This document shows, one piece after another, positions 1 through 8,322 of a stretch of DNA of 64,000 nt. A model generated the notes under the pieces. It was not told where the DNA came from. It worked only from the letters and a program-made list of their open reading frames with translations, and made no database searches. The DNA comes from Microbacterium sp. CFH 31415 (GTDB lineage: Bacteria; Actinomycetota; Actinomycetes; Actinomycetales; Microbacteriaceae), in assembly GCF_022538185.1 (NCBI RefSeq), contig NZ_JAKYXC010000010.1, forward strand, positions 203,508 through 267,507, written 5' to 3'. Both the position numbers and the translations under genes were made by a program. Positions within the stretch are counted from its first letter, which is position 1. Each line of letters begins with the position of its first letter.

Positions 1-2
1 TG

Positions 3-203
3 CTCGACGACGGCATGTCCGCGCGGCTCATGGCTTCCGGCGAACTCGACGAGCGCGCCCTCGAGGTCACCCGTGCGAACATCCCGCTCCGGCGGTTCGG
101 CACGTCCGCCGATATCGCCGAAGCGGTGGCCTTCCTCGCCTCGCCCCGCGCGGGGTTCATCTCGGGCCAGAAGCTCGATGTGGACGGCGGCTACGGCGTG
201 TGA
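3..203 (+). CDS. SDR-family oxidoreductase, C-terminal fragment
   Basis: The frame is open from the window edge and ends at TGA 201-203, so only the last 66 or so residues of a short-chain dehydrogenase/reductase are present. The visible part has the typical SDR tail: a proline-arginine-phenylalanine-glycine stretch (IPLRRFG), a helix with AEAVAFLASP, and the closing SGQKLDVDGGYG, which in classical SDRs lies at the subunit interface. The Rossmann fold and YxxxK catalytic site lie upstream of the window. It converges on the PadR gene with a 7 bp gap and probably belongs to the same catabolic island, where it could oxidise or reduce an alcohol/ketone pair. The substrate cannot be told from this fragment. 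Confidence 0.85.
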   Translation, partial: LDDGMSARLMASGELDERALEVTRANIPLRRFGTSADIAEAVAFLASPRAGFISGQKLDVDGGYGV

Positions 204-210
204 GCCATGG

Positions 211-795
211 TCACACGCCCCCCGCCTCTTCCTCCAACTCACACAGGAGGCGCTGACGCATCCACTCGATGCGGTCCGCCTCATCGTTCCAGTACTTCGC
301 CGACCATTCGCACGACAGAGCCGCGTAGTGCCACGCCGGGACTTCCTGCGCGCGCCGGCCGTGCGCGGCCGCCTTCTCGGCGCGACGCCGCGATTCGTCG
401 CGGTGATCGGCGAGCATCGCCACGAGCCGACGTCGGTCGCCGTTGTGCGCCGCCCACAGACGCAGCACGGCGGGGTTCTTCAGCACCACGGGCTCGAGAA
501 CAGGATCATCGGCCCACTCCGCCATCGCGGTCTGTCCGGCGTCGGTGATCGCATAAAGGCGTCGGGCCTTGGCTTCGTGCGTCTGCTCCACGCGCGAAAT
601 CGCGAGGCCTGCCTCCTCCAGTCTGCGCAGCTCGGAGTAGATCTGGCTCTGCGACGGCGCCCAGTAGAAGAAGGCGAGACTCTGGTCCGCCCAGCGCTTG
701 ACGTCGTAGCCGGTCATCTCCTCGCCGAACGAGAGGATTCCCAGCACCGCGCGCGCCGTCGCGGGCAGTTCCCCGCCCTTGGGATGGATCGCCAC
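211..795 (-). CDS. PadR-family transcriptional regulator
   Basis: About 194 residues, with an N-terminal winged helix (ARAVLGILSFGEEMTGYDVKR, then SQIYSELRRLEEAGLA) and a C-terminal helical dimerisation region, the layout of PadR proteins with a Vir-like C-terminal domain. These proteins usually repress adjacent genes until a small, often aromatic, ligand binds. GTG at 795 is preferred because AGGAGG lies just 4 nt upstream; an ATG at 816 with a weaker AGGA is also possible and would add seven residues. The gene is transcribed divergently from the hydrolase-monooxygenase operon at 869. The AT-rich gap between them holds a 19 bp dyad that is its likely operator. Confidence 0.9.
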   Translation of the reverse strand: MAIHPKGGELPATARAVLGILSFGEEMTGYDVKRWADQSLAFFYWAPSQSQIYSELRRLEEAGLAISRVEQTHEAKARRLYAITDAGQTAMAEWADDPVLEPVVLKNPAVLRLWAAHNGDRRRLVAMLADHRDESRRRAEKAAAHGRRAQEVPAWHYAALSCEWSAKYWNDEADRIEWMRQRLLCELEEEAGGV

Positions 796-834
796 TTGAC
801 CTCCTAGAGACAGCATGCAATATTCCTAACAGAC

Positions 835-853
835 CTATACCTAATAGTCATAG
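835..853. promoter_or_regulatory. Candidate PadR operator in the divergent promoter region
   Basis: The segment reads as CTATNNCTANTAGNNATAG, a 19 bp dyad with seven of nine positions matching in each arm. It sits in a 73 bp gap that is strikingly AT-rich for this genome and ends 15 bp before the ATG of the hydrolase. Position between a PadR gene and the operon it faces makes autoregulation and operon control the natural reading. This is inference; no binding data can be seen. Confidence 0.5.
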
Positions 854-868
854 ATCGAAGGACATCTC

Positions 869-1831
869 ATGGACGAGACGCAGCGCATGCTGGACCTGCT
901 GAACTCCACTTTCCCCGACCTTGCCTCCATGTCGCCCCGCGAGGCACGGGAAGCCGCGGACGCGCGGGTTCGTCCCGCCCCGAACCCCGAAGACGTGGCG
1001 GCCACCGACGACCAGGTCCTGTCCGCCGACGGTCATGACGTGACCATCCGGATCTACCACCCGCACGACCGCGACCCGGGGATGCCCCTGACTGTCTACG
1101 CGCACGGCGGTGGTTTCCTCCACGGCTCGATCGCCAGCCACGACAGCTTCTGCCGCCGCTGGGCGAAGGGAACCGGGTCCACCGTCGCGTCGGTGGAGTA
1201 CCGGCTGGCGCCGGAGCACCGGCCCGCGGATGCTGCCGCCGATGTCGCCGCCGCGGCGCGGTGGGCAGCCGCCCTCTCGCCCACGGGGACGGTCCTGCTC
1301 GCCGGAGACAGCGCCGGCGCGACCGCCGCCGCCCAGGCCTCGCTCGTGCTCGCAAAGGATCCGGTCGGGATCCTCGCCGGACAGGTGATCGCCTATCCCA
1401 TGCTCGACCCGGAGTGCGCGTCGGAGTCCCATCGGACGCGCGCCACCGGGTACTTCGTCACGCACCGCCAGATCCGCTACTACTGGGACACCGCACTCAC
1501 GGGCGGCACGCCCTCCGGCGAGGACACCCCGTGGCTCGCAGACAGCCTTCCGACCCTCCCCGCCACGATCGTGGTCATCGGCGGGCTGGACGTCCTCTCC
1601 GACGAGGGACGGGAGTACGCCTCACGGCTGCGTGCGGCCGACACGCCTGTCATCCTGCGCGACTACCCCGATCAGTTCCACGGCTTCCTCACGATGCCCG
1701 GATACGGACCAGGCGAGTCCGCCCGCGAGCTGCTCTGGTCCGACATCCGGGCGACGTTCTCCACCGCGCGGGCCGCGGACCCGGCAACCACTTCACCCAC
1801 CGAACTCGCACACGAAGGAGTGTCCTCATGA
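869..1831 (+). CDS. Alpha/beta hydrolase, HSL-type esterase/lactonase
   Basis: A 320-residue carboxylesterase of the hormone-sensitive-lipase class. The oxyanion motif HGGG is at about residue 79, the nucleophile elbow GDSAGA places Ser near 149, the acid is Asp in GLDVLSDEG near 240, and the base is His in DQFHGF near 270, so the triad is complete. No signal peptide is seen, so it is cytosolic. A GAAGGAC ribosome site precedes ATG 869. The stop overlaps the start of the downstream Baeyer-Villiger-type monooxygenase (ATGA at 1828-1831). Such pairs usually oxidise a ketone to an ester or lactone and then open it; epsilon-lactone hydrolase is the favoured role, by context only. Confidence 0.88.
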   Translation: MDETQRMLDLLNSTFPDLASMSPREAREAADARVRPAPNPEDVAATDDQVLSADGHDVTIRIYHPHDRDPGMPLTVYAHGGGFLHGSIASHDSFCRRWAKGTGSTVASVEYRLAPEHRPADAAADVAAAARWAAALSPTGTVLLAGDSAGATAAAQASLVLAKDPVGILAGQVIAYPMLDPECASESHRTRATGYFVTHRQIRYYWDTALTGGTPSGEDTPWLADSLPTLPATIVVIGGLDVLSDEGREYASRLRAADTPVILRDYPDQFHGFLTMPGYGPGESARELLWSDIRATFSTARAADPATTSPTELAHEGVSS

Positions 1832-3426
1832 CCCACGACGCCGACATCATCGTCGTCGGTGCCGGACTCGCTGGCATCTACACCAGCATCCACGCCGACC
1901 GTGCCGGCCTGAGCATCATCGGCTTCGATGCCGCAGGCGACGTGGGAGGCACCTGGTACTGGAACCGCTACCCGGGAGCCCGCTGCGACGTCGAGAGCAT
2001 CGACTACTCATTCTCGTTCGACCCGGAGCTCGAGCAGGAGTGGCGGTGGACGGAGCGCTACGCGGCTCAGCCCGAGATCCTCGCGTATCTCAACCACGTC
2101 GCCGACCGATACGACGTGCGCCGCCACTTCACGTTCGGCCGGCGCGTCGCCTCAGCCGACTGGGACGAGGCCACGCAGCGCTGGACCGTGCGCACACACG
2201 AGGGCGACGAGGCCCGTGCACGCTGGGTGATCATGGCGAGCGGCTGCCTCTCGGCCCCGCATCTGCCCGCCATCCCCGGCCGGGACGACTTCGCCGGCGA
2301 GGTGTATATGACCGCGGCCTGGCCTCACGAGAAGGTGGACTTCACCGGCAAGCGCGTCGCACTCATCGGCACGGGCTCCTCGGGCATACAGTCATTGCCC
2401 CTCATCGCCGATGAGGCGGCCGAAGTGGTCGTGTACCAGCGCTCGGCGAACTACTCCGTCCCGGCCTCCAATCGCACGCTGTCCGATGAGGACTGGAAGC
2501 ACGCGCTGAGCGAATATCCCGAGCGTCGCCGGAAGTCCTGGAACGGGCTCGCCGGCTCGCCATGGGGCAGCAACCCGACGCGCTACCAGGACACCCCCGA
2601 AGAGGAGCGCGACGCGATCTTCGAGGAGAGCTGGGAGCGTGGCGGCGTGCTGTTCTCCAAGGCGTTCCCGGGGCAGATGGTCGACCGCGAGACCAACGAG
2701 GCGGCACGCCTCTTCTTCGAGAGAAAGCTCGCCGAGAAGGTGAAGGACCCGCAGGTCCTGGTCGACCTCACACCGACGGACCACGCGATCGGCACCAAGC
2801 GCATCTGCACGGACACGGGCTACTACGAGACGTTCAACCGGGAGAACGTGACGCTGGTCAACCTGCGTCGCGAGCCCATTCTCAAGATCACGGCCGAGGG
2901 GGTCACCACGGAGTCCGGAGCGCGCCGGTTCGACGCGATCGTCTATGCGACCGGCTTCGACGCCATGACGGGGGCGCTCACCTCGATCGACATCCGCGGC
3001 CGCGACGGGCGGCTGCTGCGCGACGAGTGGGCCGGCGGACCGTCGACCTTCCTCGGCTTCGGCATCCCCGGCTTCCCGAACCTGCTGTCACTCAACGGCC
3101 CGGGCTGCCCGAGCGTGCTGTCGAATATGGCGCTCGGGTCGGAGCAGCAGGGCGACTTCGCCCTGAGGCTGATCCAGCACTGCGACGCCCAGGGGTACAC
3201 ATCAGCCGAAGCCCGCGCGGACGCTGCGGCCGCGTGGACGGCGCACTCGCAGGAGCTGGCCGAAGCGACCCTCTTCGCTGAGGCGCCGAGCTGGTACATG
3301 GGCGCCAACATCGAGGGCAAGGCGCGGACGTTCCTCCCGTACCTCGGCGGATTCCGGCCATACATCGAGCGCTGCGAGGAAGTCGTGGATGCCGGGTACC
3401 GCGGGTTCGTGCTGAGTTCTCGCTGA
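1828..3426 (+). CDS. Baeyer-Villiger-type flavin monooxygenase
   Basis: 532 residues. The N-terminal FAD site is GAGLAG at about 12-17, followed by GGTWYWNRYPGARCD (38-52), which fits the conserved type I BVMO pattern. A second dinucleotide site, GTGSSG, near 182 binds NADPH. An ATG-type motif with YATGFDAMTG lies in the C-terminal half. The family fingerprint FxGxxxHxxxWP is present at 155-166 except that the His is replaced by Met161 (F155, G157, W165 are kept). Length matches cyclohexanone and monoterpene-ketone monooxygenases. It would insert oxygen next to a carbonyl to give a lactone or ester for the overlapping hydrolase. Substrate is unknown, and the Met substitution makes true BVMO activity less certain than the overall similarity. 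Confidence 0.88.
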   Translation: MTHDADIIVVGAGLAGIYTSIHADRAGLSIIGFDAAGDVGGTWYWNRYPGARCDVESIDYSFSFDPELEQEWRWTERYAAQPEILAYLNHVADRYDVRRHFTFGRRVASADWDEATQRWTVRTHEGDEARARWVIMASGCLSAPHLPAIPGRDDFAGEVYMTAAWPHEKVDFTGKRVALIGTGSSGIQSLPLIADEAAEVVVYQRSANYSVPASNRTLSDEDWKHALSEYPERRRKSWNGLAGSPWGSNPTRYQDTPEEERDAIFEESWERGGVLFSKAFPGQMVDRETNEAARLFFERKLAEKVKDPQVLVDLTPTDHAIGTKRICTDTGYYETFNRENVTLVNLRREPILKITAEGVTTESGARRFDAIVYATGFDAMTGALTSIDIRGRDGRLLRDEWAGGPSTFLGFGIPGFPNLLSLNGPGCPSVLSNMALGSEQQGDFALRLIQHCDAQGYTSAEARADAAAAWTAHSQELAEATLFAEAPSWYMGANIEGKARTFLPYLGGFRPYIERCEEVVDAGYRGFVLSSR

Positions 3427-3452
3427 TTCGTCGCGGCGGGAGCCGAAGGCGC

Positions 3453-3476
3453 TAGCATTGCACAAGCAAATGCTTG
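3453..3476 (+). promoter_or_regulatory. Promoter and palindromic operator, site 1 of 3
   Basis: A -10-like TAGCAT at 3453-3458 is followed by a perfect dyad CAAGCA-AA-TGCTTG at 3463-3476, placed where transcription would begin, 22 bp before the SDR start. Its CAAGCAA...GCTT core and the GCTAGCnT sequence before it recur at 9575-9605 upstream of another gene of the island. A TetR-type repressor site is inferred. Confidence 0.5.
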
Positions 3477-3497
3477 GTTGAGCCACAAAGGAGTGCC

Positions 3498-4238
3498 ATG
3501 GCCATCGACTTCGGCTTCCCCGCGGGAACCGCCCTGCTCATCACGGGGGCGGGGAGCGGCATCGGAAAGGCGACCGCGCTGCACGCCGCGCGCATGGGAG
3601 TCGCGTGCAGCGTGTGGGACATCAATCCCGACGGGCTCGGCCGCACGGTCGCCGAGCTCGACGCGATCGGCGCGCGGTCGCATTCGGTGGTCGCCGATGT
3701 CGCGGATGAGGAGGACGTACGCCGGGGCATCGCGGAGGCCACCTCCGAACTCGGCCCGATCAGCCTGCTGCACAACAACGCCGGACCGCCGTCGAGCGTG
3801 CCGCTCGCGTTCGACGAGGCGATCGTCATGTCGATCGGCAGCGTGCGACGTATGACGGAGGCCTGGGCCGCGACGGGACCCGGCGAGGGCGCAGCGATGG
3901 TCGTAACCTCCTCCGTCGCGGGCAACCTCGTGGGAACCGAGAGCGATTGGTATTCCGCATCCAAGGCCGCCCTCGCCGGCTACGTGCGCCACCTCTCGGC
4001 CCATCGCGCCCATGAGTTCCGCAGCAACGCGGTGGCGCCCGGCATGACCCTCACGCCGCGCCTCGAGCAGTTCGCGGCGAGCGACATGGGCCGGCGCATC
4101 CTGGACCGGATCCCGCTGCACCGCATGGCCTCGGCCGACGACATCGCTCTGGCGACGCTGTTCCTGCTGTCACCCGCCGCGTCCTACATCAACGGCGTGC
4201 TCCTGCCCGTGGACGGCGGATGGACGACGACCCAGTGA
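3498..4238 (+). CDS. SDR-family oxidoreductase
   Basis: A 246-residue classical short-chain dehydrogenase. It has the cofactor motif TGAGSGIG near residue 14, the HNNAG motif near 95, and a catalytic site made of SSV near 138 and YSASK near 152. The tail ends VDGGW. ATG 3498 follows AAAGGAG at good spacing and is preferred over an ATG 24 nt upstream that lacks a ribosome site. The region between NNAG and the catalytic Ser is shorter than usual, but the core residues remain. It heads a two-gene unit with the thioesterase at 4220, under operator site 1. A role on a cyclic alcohol/ketone of the island pathway fits; the substrate is not known. Confidence 0.88.
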   Translation: MAIDFGFPAGTALLITGAGSGIGKATALHAARMGVACSVWDINPDGLGRTVAELDAIGARSHSVVADVADEEDVRRGIAEATSELGPISLLHNNAGPPSSVPLAFDEAIVMSIGSVRRMTEAWAATGPGEGAAMVVTSSVAGNLVGTESDWYSASKAALAGYVRHLSAHRAHEFRSNAVAPGMTLTPRLEQFAASDMGRRILDRIPLHRMASADDIALATLFLLSPAASYINGVLLPVDGGWTTTQ

Positions 4239-4660
4239 CCGCCTCACCCATCCTCCACTCGCACACCGTCCGCCTGAGCTACGCTGACACCGATCCGGCC
4301 GGCATCCTCTACTACGCCGCCTGGTTCCCCAAGATGGAGGCCCTCCAGAGCGAGTTCCTCTTCCTTCAGGGCCTGCGGCAGGACACCCTCAAGGAGCGCT
4401 TCGGGTGGTGGACGGTCTCTCGCGCGACCGAATGCGAGTATCTCGCCGCCGCACAGCTGTTCGACGTCACCAGAATCGACCTGCGGCTCGGACGCATCGG
4501 TGCGAGCTCGTTCCGCTTCGAGTTCACGATGACGCGCGTCGACGATGACGTCGTGGTGGCGCGTGCCGCCAACACCGTCGTGACCGTGTCGCCCGAGCAG
4601 TCGACGGTGCGGATTCCAGCCGACCTGCGGGAGCGGCTGGAGGCGTGGAGTCAGCCCTGA
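4220..4660 (+). CDS. Hotdog-fold acyl-CoA thioesterase (4HBT/YbgC type)
   Basis: About 146 residues with the 4-hydroxybenzoyl-CoA-thioesterase motif YADTDPAGILYYAAWF, in which the first Asp of the DTD element is the usual catalytic or water-positioning residue. Homologues hydrolyse or channel acyl-CoA esters in aromatic and alicyclic degradation. ATG 4220 overlaps the SDR by 19 bp; a GTG at 4235 giving a GTGA overlap is an equally good alternative start. It converges on the MBL-hydrolase gene with a 10 bp overlap of the two 3' ends (4651-4660). Confidence 0.82.
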   Translation: MDDDPVTASPILHSHTVRLSYADTDPAGILYYAAWFPKMEALQSEFLFLQGLRQDTLKERFGWWTVSRATECEYLAAAQLFDVTRIDLRLGRIGASSFRFEFTMTRVDDDVVVARAANTVVTVSPEQSTVRIPADLRERLEAWSQP

Positions 4661-5661
4661 GCATCCGCCACTCGACCCAGCAGGTCCTCGGCGTGCCCTT
4701 CGCGCACGAGGACGAGGTGCCGTTCGGTCTGCAGGAGCGCCGAGTGCAGTCCGAAGCCGCGCAGGCCGCTCCAGCCCGCGGTCCACGGCAGGCGGGAGGC
4801 GTACTCCCACACGGTGGCCTCACCCAGCTCGGGCAGCAGTCGCATCACCTCCGCCGTGCGGCGCAGGTGATGTGCGGTGAGCACGGCCCGTCGGGCACGC
4901 AATCCCTCGAACGGCTGCTCGTGGCCAGGCAGGATCAGCCAGTCGTCGTAGGGGGCGAGGCGCTCGAGCGAGGCGAGGTAGTCCGCGAGCGGATTGCTGC
5001 GCCCGAGGGTACCGAGGCCGATGCCCGAGTTGATGCCCGGGAGCACGTGATCGCCGGTGTACACGACAGCGCGGTCCGCGTCGACGAGGCACAGGTGTCC
5101 GTCGGTGTGGCCGGGCGTCATCACCACACGGAGGGAGTGGCCCGGCCAGTCCAGCTCGTCGCCGTCACCGACGACGGCGTCGGGCTCCACGTCGAGGATC
5201 AGCGGCGGACCGTCGGTGAAGGAGCGGATCATGTCGCCCTGGCGGTCGTCCGGCACTCCCCATGCCTCGAGTTGGAGCCGGTACAGGCGGGGGTCGCGGC
5301 GCTCGGGCCGCACCTGGTGCGCGAGCACCGTGCGCTCGTCCGCCGACATGATGATGCGCGCGCCGCTGAGCTCCCGCAGCCTCGGCGCGATCCCGAGGTG
5401 ATCGGGGTGGTGGTGCGTCGCGACGACGGCCCGCACATCGTGGAGCGCGAACCCGATGTCCGCGAGGGACGATCGGAGTGCCCGCAGATTCGCCTCACCC
5501 GACCAGCCCGGATCCACGATGCGGATGCCGTCGGATCCCTCGAGCACGTAGGTGAGCGTGTAAGGCGGAGGCCCGCCCGGGATCGGCGAGGCGATCGCCC
5601 ATACCCCGTCGCGCACACGCGCCGGGGCCGGCCGTGGGCGGAATGCCTGTGCTGGTGCCAC
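4651..5661 (-). CDS. Metallo-beta-lactamase-fold hydrolase
   Basis: 336 residues with the dinuclear zinc motif THHHPDHLG near residue 90, then PGHTDGHLCLVD, YTGDHVLPG and LPGHEQPFEG, which together supply the His and Asp metal ligands. This layout resembles glyoxalase II, LACTB2 and other thioester- or lactone-cleaving MBL proteins. I choose GTG 5661 because TATGGT lies 6 nt upstream as a -10, so the transcript is probably leaderless; a longer upstream frame would cross the promoter. It is divergent from the MFS gene, and operator site 2 covers the shared region. Substrate could be a CoA thioester or lactone of the pathway. Confidence 0.85.
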   Translation of the reverse strand: MAPAQAFRPRPAPARVRDGVWAIASPIPGGPPPYTLTYVLEGSDGIRIVDPGWSGEANLRALRSSLADIGFALHDVRAVVATHHHPDHLGIAPRLRELSGARIIMSADERTVLAHQVRPERRDPRLYRLQLEAWGVPDDRQGDMIRSFTDGPPLILDVEPDAVVGDGDELDWPGHSLRVVMTPGHTDGHLCLVDADRAVVYTGDHVLPGINSGIGLGTLGRSNPLADYLASLERLAPYDDWLILPGHEQPFEGLRARRAVLTAHHLRRTAEVMRLLPELGEATVWEYASRLPWTAGWSGLRGFGLHSALLQTERHLVLVREGHAEDLLGRVADAQG

Positions 5662-5667
5662 CCCGGT

Positions 5668-5686
5668 ACCATACCAAGCGCTTGCT
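5668..5686. promoter_or_regulatory. Promoter and operator site 2 of 3
   Basis: Positions 5673-5686 read ACCAAGCGCTTGCT, which matches exactly the pattern AnCAAGnnCTTGnT published for the TetR regulator KstR2. It overlaps a minus-strand -10 (TATGGT, 5673-5668) of the MBL gene and lies 44 bp before the MFS start, so one repressor could control both divergent units. No kstR2-like gene is in the window, so the cognate regulator is unknown. Confidence 0.55.
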
Positions 5687-5729
5687 CCAATGAGCGGCAT
5701 GTCCTCGAGAAGCGTCAGGAGTGCGTCCT

Positions 5730-7142
5730 GTGACCTCCGAACCCGGACGCCGCGAACGCGCCACGATCGCCGTCCTCGCACTGAGCGGCATGCTGTCGTC
5801 GCTGCAGTTCACCCTCATGGTCCCGGCACTCCCCGACGTGCCCGCTGCTCTCGGAGTCAGCGCGAACGACGCCTCCTGGGTCGTGACGATCACCTTGCTC
5901 GCGGGGACCGTCGGCACTCCCATCGTCACCCGGATGGCGGACATGTACGGCCGCCGGCGGCTGCTCCTCATCTGCCTGGCCCTGCTGGCAGCCGGCTCCG
6001 CCCTCGCCGCCGTCGGAATGACGTTCCCCACGGTGCTCGTCGGCCGCGCGCTGCAGGGGTTCTCCGCCTCGATCGTGCCCATCGGCATCAGCCTGATGCG
6101 CGATTCGATGAGCCGCGACCGTGCGGTGGGCGGCATCGCCCTCATGAGCGGCACCGTCGGCATCGGCTCGGCTCTAGGGCTGCCCCTCTCCGGCGTGCTG
6201 GGCTCGGTCGGCGGGCTCGCCGCCATCTTCTTTTTCTCCGCGGGAGCCGCTGCTCTCTTCGTCCCGCTCGTCTGGCGGATAGTCCCCGAGTCTCCTGTCC
6301 TCGAGCGTGAGCGGTTCGACCTGACCGGCGCCCTGCTGCTGTCGGCCGGACTGACGGCCCTGCTCCTCGCGATCTCGAAGGGCTTCGTGTGGGGCTGGAC
6401 CAGCCCCCCGATCCTCGGATGCGCCCTCGTCTTCGTGGTGGCGATCGCCGCGTGGATCCCTCTCCAGCTGCGCAGCCCGTCGCCGATCGTCGATCTGCGA
6501 ACCTCGCTCCGCCGCCAGGTCCTACTGACCAACGTCGCCGCGTTGTTCGTCACATTCGGCATGTTCGCCAACCACCTGCTCACCACGCATGAGGCGCGGG
6601 CGCCGATCGAGAGCGGCGCCGGGCTCGGGCTCCCCACGATTCTGGGCGGCCTCACAATGCTGCCCTCGGCTCTCGCAATGGTGGGGCTGACACCGGTCGC
6701 CGCGCGAATGCTGCGGCGCCGCGGCGGCCGGGAGACCCTGATGCTCGGCTCGGCGATCATCACGCTGGCTTTCGTCTTCCGCCTGCTCGTGCACGACGGA
6801 GTCGTCGCGGTCGTCCTGGGAGCGTTCCTCGTGGGGATCGGCACCGCGTTCGCCTTCGCGGCGATGCCGACCCTCATCAGCGATGCCGTGCCGCGCGACG
6901 AGCTCGCCGCCGCCAACGGACTCAATTCGCTGGTGCGTTCGCTGTCGGGCGCGGTGACGAGCTCGCTCTTCGCGATGGTCATCGCCTCGATGCCGTGGCC
7001 GGGCAGCCCTGAATTCATCTCAGGCGACGGCCTCGCCGTCGCGTTCGCAGTGACGGCGGCGGCGACTGCGGTCGGCACGGCGATCGCATTCTTCCTCCCC
7101 CGCCCGCCTCGACTCGCCCAGGAAGCAGCAGTACTCGCATGA
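5730..7142 (+). CDS. MFS transporter, DHA2 (14-TM) type
   Basis: About 470 residues of mostly hydrophobic helices. The first loop motif follows ANDASWVVTITLLAG and reads RMADMYGRRRLLL, the classical MFS motif A; the length and the paired extra helices fit the 14-segment EmrB/QacA drug:H+ antiporter branch. GTG 5730 is chosen for the AGGAG 8 nt upstream; a GTG at 5721 touches that ribosome site. It shares operator site 2 with the MBL gene and overlaps the OYE gene by ATGA. It could export a toxic substrate or intermediate, or import one; direction cannot be read from sequence. Confidence 0.88.
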   Translation: MTSEPGRRERATIAVLALSGMLSSLQFTLMVPALPDVPAALGVSANDASWVVTITLLAGTVGTPIVTRMADMYGRRRLLLICLALLAAGSALAAVGMTFPTVLVGRALQGFSASIVPIGISLMRDSMSRDRAVGGIALMSGTVGIGSALGLPLSGVLGSVGGLAAIFFFSAGAAALFVPLVWRIVPESPVLERERFDLTGALLLSAGLTALLLAISKGFVWGWTSPPILGCALVFVVAIAAWIPLQLRSPSPIVDLRTSLRRQVLLTNVAALFVTFGMFANHLLTTHEARAPIESGAGLGLPTILGGLTMLPSALAMVGLTPVAARMLRRRGGRETLMLGSAIITLAFVFRLLVHDGVVAVVLGAFLVGIGTAFAFAAMPTLISDAVPRDELAAANGLNSLVRSLSGAVTSSLFAMVIASMPWPGSPEFISGDGLAVAFAVTAAATAVGTAIAFFLPRPPRLAQEAAVLA

Positions 7143-8311
7143 GCCCGAAGTCAGCCGCACTGTTCCAGCCGCTCACGCTGAGCGGCGTCACTCTTCCGAA
7201 TCGCATCGGCGTCTCGCCGATGTGCATGTACGGAGCAACCAATGGCCATGCGGCGGACATGCATCTCATCCATCTTGGGCGCTTCGCCATGGGCGGCGCG
7301 GGCCTCGTGCTGGTCGAGGCGACCGCGATCGAGCCGCGCGGACGCATCTCGCACCACGACCTCGGGCTGTGGGCGGACTCGCACATTGCACCCCTCCGGC
7401 GGATCGCCGATGCGCTCCGGGCGGAGGGCACAGTCCCCGGCATCCAGCTCGCGCACGCTGGTCGACGCGCTTCGGTGCGCGAACCATGGCGCGCGGGCGC
7501 CCCGCTGGACGAGACTGATGCCGCGGCCGGATCGCCGCCCTGGCAGACAGTCGCTCCCTCGGCGGTGGAGCCCGGCCCGGGATGGCCGCGCCCGAGAGCG
7601 CTGACCGCAGCCGAGATCCGCACTTCGATCGACGAATGGGCGGCGGCCGCGCGGCGTGCGGTCGAGGCGGGCTTCGACGTCGTCGAGCTGCACGGCGCGC
7701 ATGGGTATCTGCTGCACCAGTTCGTCTCGCCCCTGTCCAACCTGCGCGACGACGAGTGGGGAGGCGACGACGAGCGCCGCCTCCGGTACCCGCTCGAGGT
7801 CGTTCGGGCGGTGCGGGCCGAGATCGGCGACCGCGCGCTCCTGTACCGGGTGTCGTCGATCGACGGCCCGGAGGGAGGCCGCCGGATCGAGGAGACGGTC
7901 GCATTCGCGCACCGTCTGCGCGCGGAGGGCGTGGACCTCGTGGATGCGTCGTCCGGCGGGCTCTCCACCGACCGCTCCCGTGACCTCCGTGTTCGGCGCA
8001 CGTTCGGGTATCACGCCGACTTCTCGCGCTCCGTCCGGGAGGCCGGGGCCGGCCCGGTGGCGACGACCGGATACATCGTGGACGCGGAGCAGGCCGCCAT
8101 GCTGGTCGAGAACGGTGACACAGATCTCCTGCTGCTCGGTCGCGAGATGCTCGACGACCCCAACTGGCCGCAGCACGCGCGACGCCGGCTCGATGCCGAG
8201 GAAGCCGCACACTGGCACCCGCGGTTCGGCAGCGCGATCGTTCCGAGACTGGGCAGCCTCCAGCGGCTCGTCGAACGGGGAGAAGGCCCGCTCGCCCGGT
8301 TCGGCCGCTGA
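7139..8311 (+). CDS. Old Yellow Enzyme-family ene-reductase (YqjM-like)
   Basis: A 390-residue FMN-dependent NAD(P)H oxidoreductase. The N-terminus LFQPLTLSGVTLPNRI and the SPMCMYGA motif place Cys and Tyr as in thermophilic-like (YqjM) OYEs. IQLAHAGRRAS, ELHGAHGYLLHQFVSPLSN with the substrate-binding His pair, and the FMN-phosphate tail near LLLLGREMLDDPNWP are all present. Such enzymes reduce activated C=C bonds next to a carbonyl. Together with a BVMO and a lactone-type hydrolase this recalls carvone-to-dihydrocarvone chemistry, but that is a contextual guess. The start overlaps the MFS stop (ATGA at 7139). Confidence 0.92.
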   Translation: MSPKSAALFQPLTLSGVTLPNRIGVSPMCMYGATNGHAADMHLIHLGRFAMGGAGLVLVEATAIEPRGRISHHDLGLWADSHIAPLRRIADALRAEGTVPGIQLAHAGRRASVREPWRAGAPLDETDAAAGSPPWQTVAPSAVEPGPGWPRPRALTAAEIRTSIDEWAAAARRAVEAGFDVVELHGAHGYLLHQFVSPLSNLRDDEWGGDDERRLRYPLEVVRAVRAEIGDRALLYRVSSIDGPEGGRRIEETVAFAHRLRAEGVDLVDASSGGLSTDRSRDLRVRRTFGYHADFSRSVREAGAGPVATTGYIVDAEQAAMLVENGDTDLLLLGREMLDDPNWPQHARRRLDAEEAAHWHPRFGSAIVPRLGSLQRLVERGEGPLARFGR

Positions 8312-8322
8312 CCGGGGTCAGC
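8307..8322. terminator. Palindrome between convergent genes
   Basis: A perfect 16 bp palindrome (arms GCTGACC and GGTCAGC around GG) spans the stop codons of the converging OYE and SnoaL-like genes. It has no T-run and little room for a loop, so its value as a terminator is doubtful. Confidence 0.25.
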
